A DNA stretch of 64,000 bases from Halodurantibacterium daqingensis (GTDB lineage Bacteria; Pseudomonadota; Alphaproteobacteria; Rhodobacterales; Rhodobacteraceae). Made by a program: the position numbers and the translations under genes. Below are positions 63,839 to 64,000 of the stretch, in pieces (positions within the stretch are counted from its first letter, which is position 1; every line of letters begins with the position of its first letter). The notes under the pieces were generated by a model. It made no database searches. It was not told where the DNA came from and saw nothing but the letters and a program-made list of their open reading frames with translations. The stretch lies in assembly GCF_042666235.1 (NCBI RefSeq), contig NZ_JBHTFQ010000006.1:186001-250000 (forward strand), read 5' to 3'.

Positions 63839-64000
63839 ATGGCCTTCGGCCGCAGCCCTGCCGACATGCGTGGCATGAACATGGGCCTAAGGCACGTCTG
63901 GTGGCGTTGGGCGCGATTGGCGAAGTCACTGTGGCACCTGCCCGGCGCAACCGTGGCGCCACCGCAGCATCGTCCCGAAGCCAAGGCGCTTGCCGGGCGG
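63839..64000 (+). CDS. Possible hypothetical protein, truncated by the window edge
   Basis: The frame opens at ATG 63839 (ACAGGATCCC gives an AGGA ribosome site) or ATG 63824 and runs to the end of the window without a stop. The translation MAFGRSPADMRGMNMGLRHV... followed by WWRWARLAKSLWHLPGA has a protein-like, tryptophan-containing composition unlike the Arg/Pro/Ala noise of the spacers. I do not recognise the family. Only 54 codons are visible, so this is a tentative call. Confidence 0.35.
   Translation, partial: MAFGRSPADMRGMNMGLRHVWWRWARLAKSLWHLPGATVAPPQHRPEAKALAGR

Noticed and set aside
60373..63984. 1203-residue minus-strand frame opposite the second RND permease
   Set aside because: Composition shows a His/Gln/Arg-rich reverse reading of membrane-protein codons, with no family features.

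Overview
The window is one contiguous piece of a very GC-rich alphaproteobacterial chromosome, most probably from the Rhodobacteraceae (Rhodobacter/Paracoccus relatives). This rests on gene content and order: cysH followed by a DUF934 gene, lptF-lptG-lptD-surA-pdxA-rsmA divergent from pepA-holC, prfA-prmC-DUF4167, a BigR/SqrR-type ArsR repressor, and abundant TRAP and ABC transporters. I recognise no rRNA or tRNA gene, CRISPR array, prophage or replication origin.

Layout. 1-8.6 kb: end of cysH, DUF934, ferredoxin-NADP reductase, a tiny lipoprotein, ndk (minus), an ABC-F ATPase, a 1.4 kb gene-free stretch with an 18-bp tandem array, marC and a membrane-anchored aspartic protease. 8.6-18.2 kb: holC and pepA (minus), divergent from the envelope operon lptF-lptG-lptD-surA, followed by pdxA-rsmA. 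19-23.6 kb (minus): speB, DUF1499, prfA, prmC and a DUF4167 protein. 23.7-26.2 kb: an amine-type FAD oxidoreductase and a lysine-2,3-aminomutase-like radical SAM protein. 26.2-29 kb: a decayed IS5-type transposase, then acpP, fabG and fabD. 29-35 kb: a cytochrome b561-YceI fusion, a DUF3445 heme N-demethylase-like gene, der, bamB and a YfgM-like TPR protein. 35-40 kb: first RND efflux pair. 40-45.6 kb: five-gene oligopeptide-type ABC importer. 45.8-47.3 kb: a sulfotransferase and a small unknown gene across an AT-rich divergent region. 47.3-51.3 kb (minus): phnC-phnD-phnE-phnE phosphonate-type importer whose phnC is frameshifted. 52-55.5 kb: flavin reductase and a complete TRAP importer. 56-58.9 kb: YeiH exporter, glycerate kinase and an ArsR regulator with the SqrR cysteine pair. 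59.3-63.6 kb: second RND efflux pair. A possible truncated gene lies at the right edge.

How the genes work together. LptF/LptG and LptD are the inner- and outer-membrane parts of the LPS export bridge, and SurA and BamB serve outer-membrane protein assembly. FabD, FabG and AcpP are consecutive fatty-acid synthesis components. PrfA is the substrate of PrmC. The transporter modules are self-contained importers or pumps of unknown substrate. The most unusual items are the 18-bp tandem array and C-rich tract after the ABC-F gene, the single-base phnC frameshift, the IS5 relic, and the SqrR-like regulator near a YeiH-type exporter. I did not find a convincing wholly new multi-gene system. The long intergenic stretches are very GC-rich and give long spurious open frames, so unknown short genes or RNAs there cannot be excluded.
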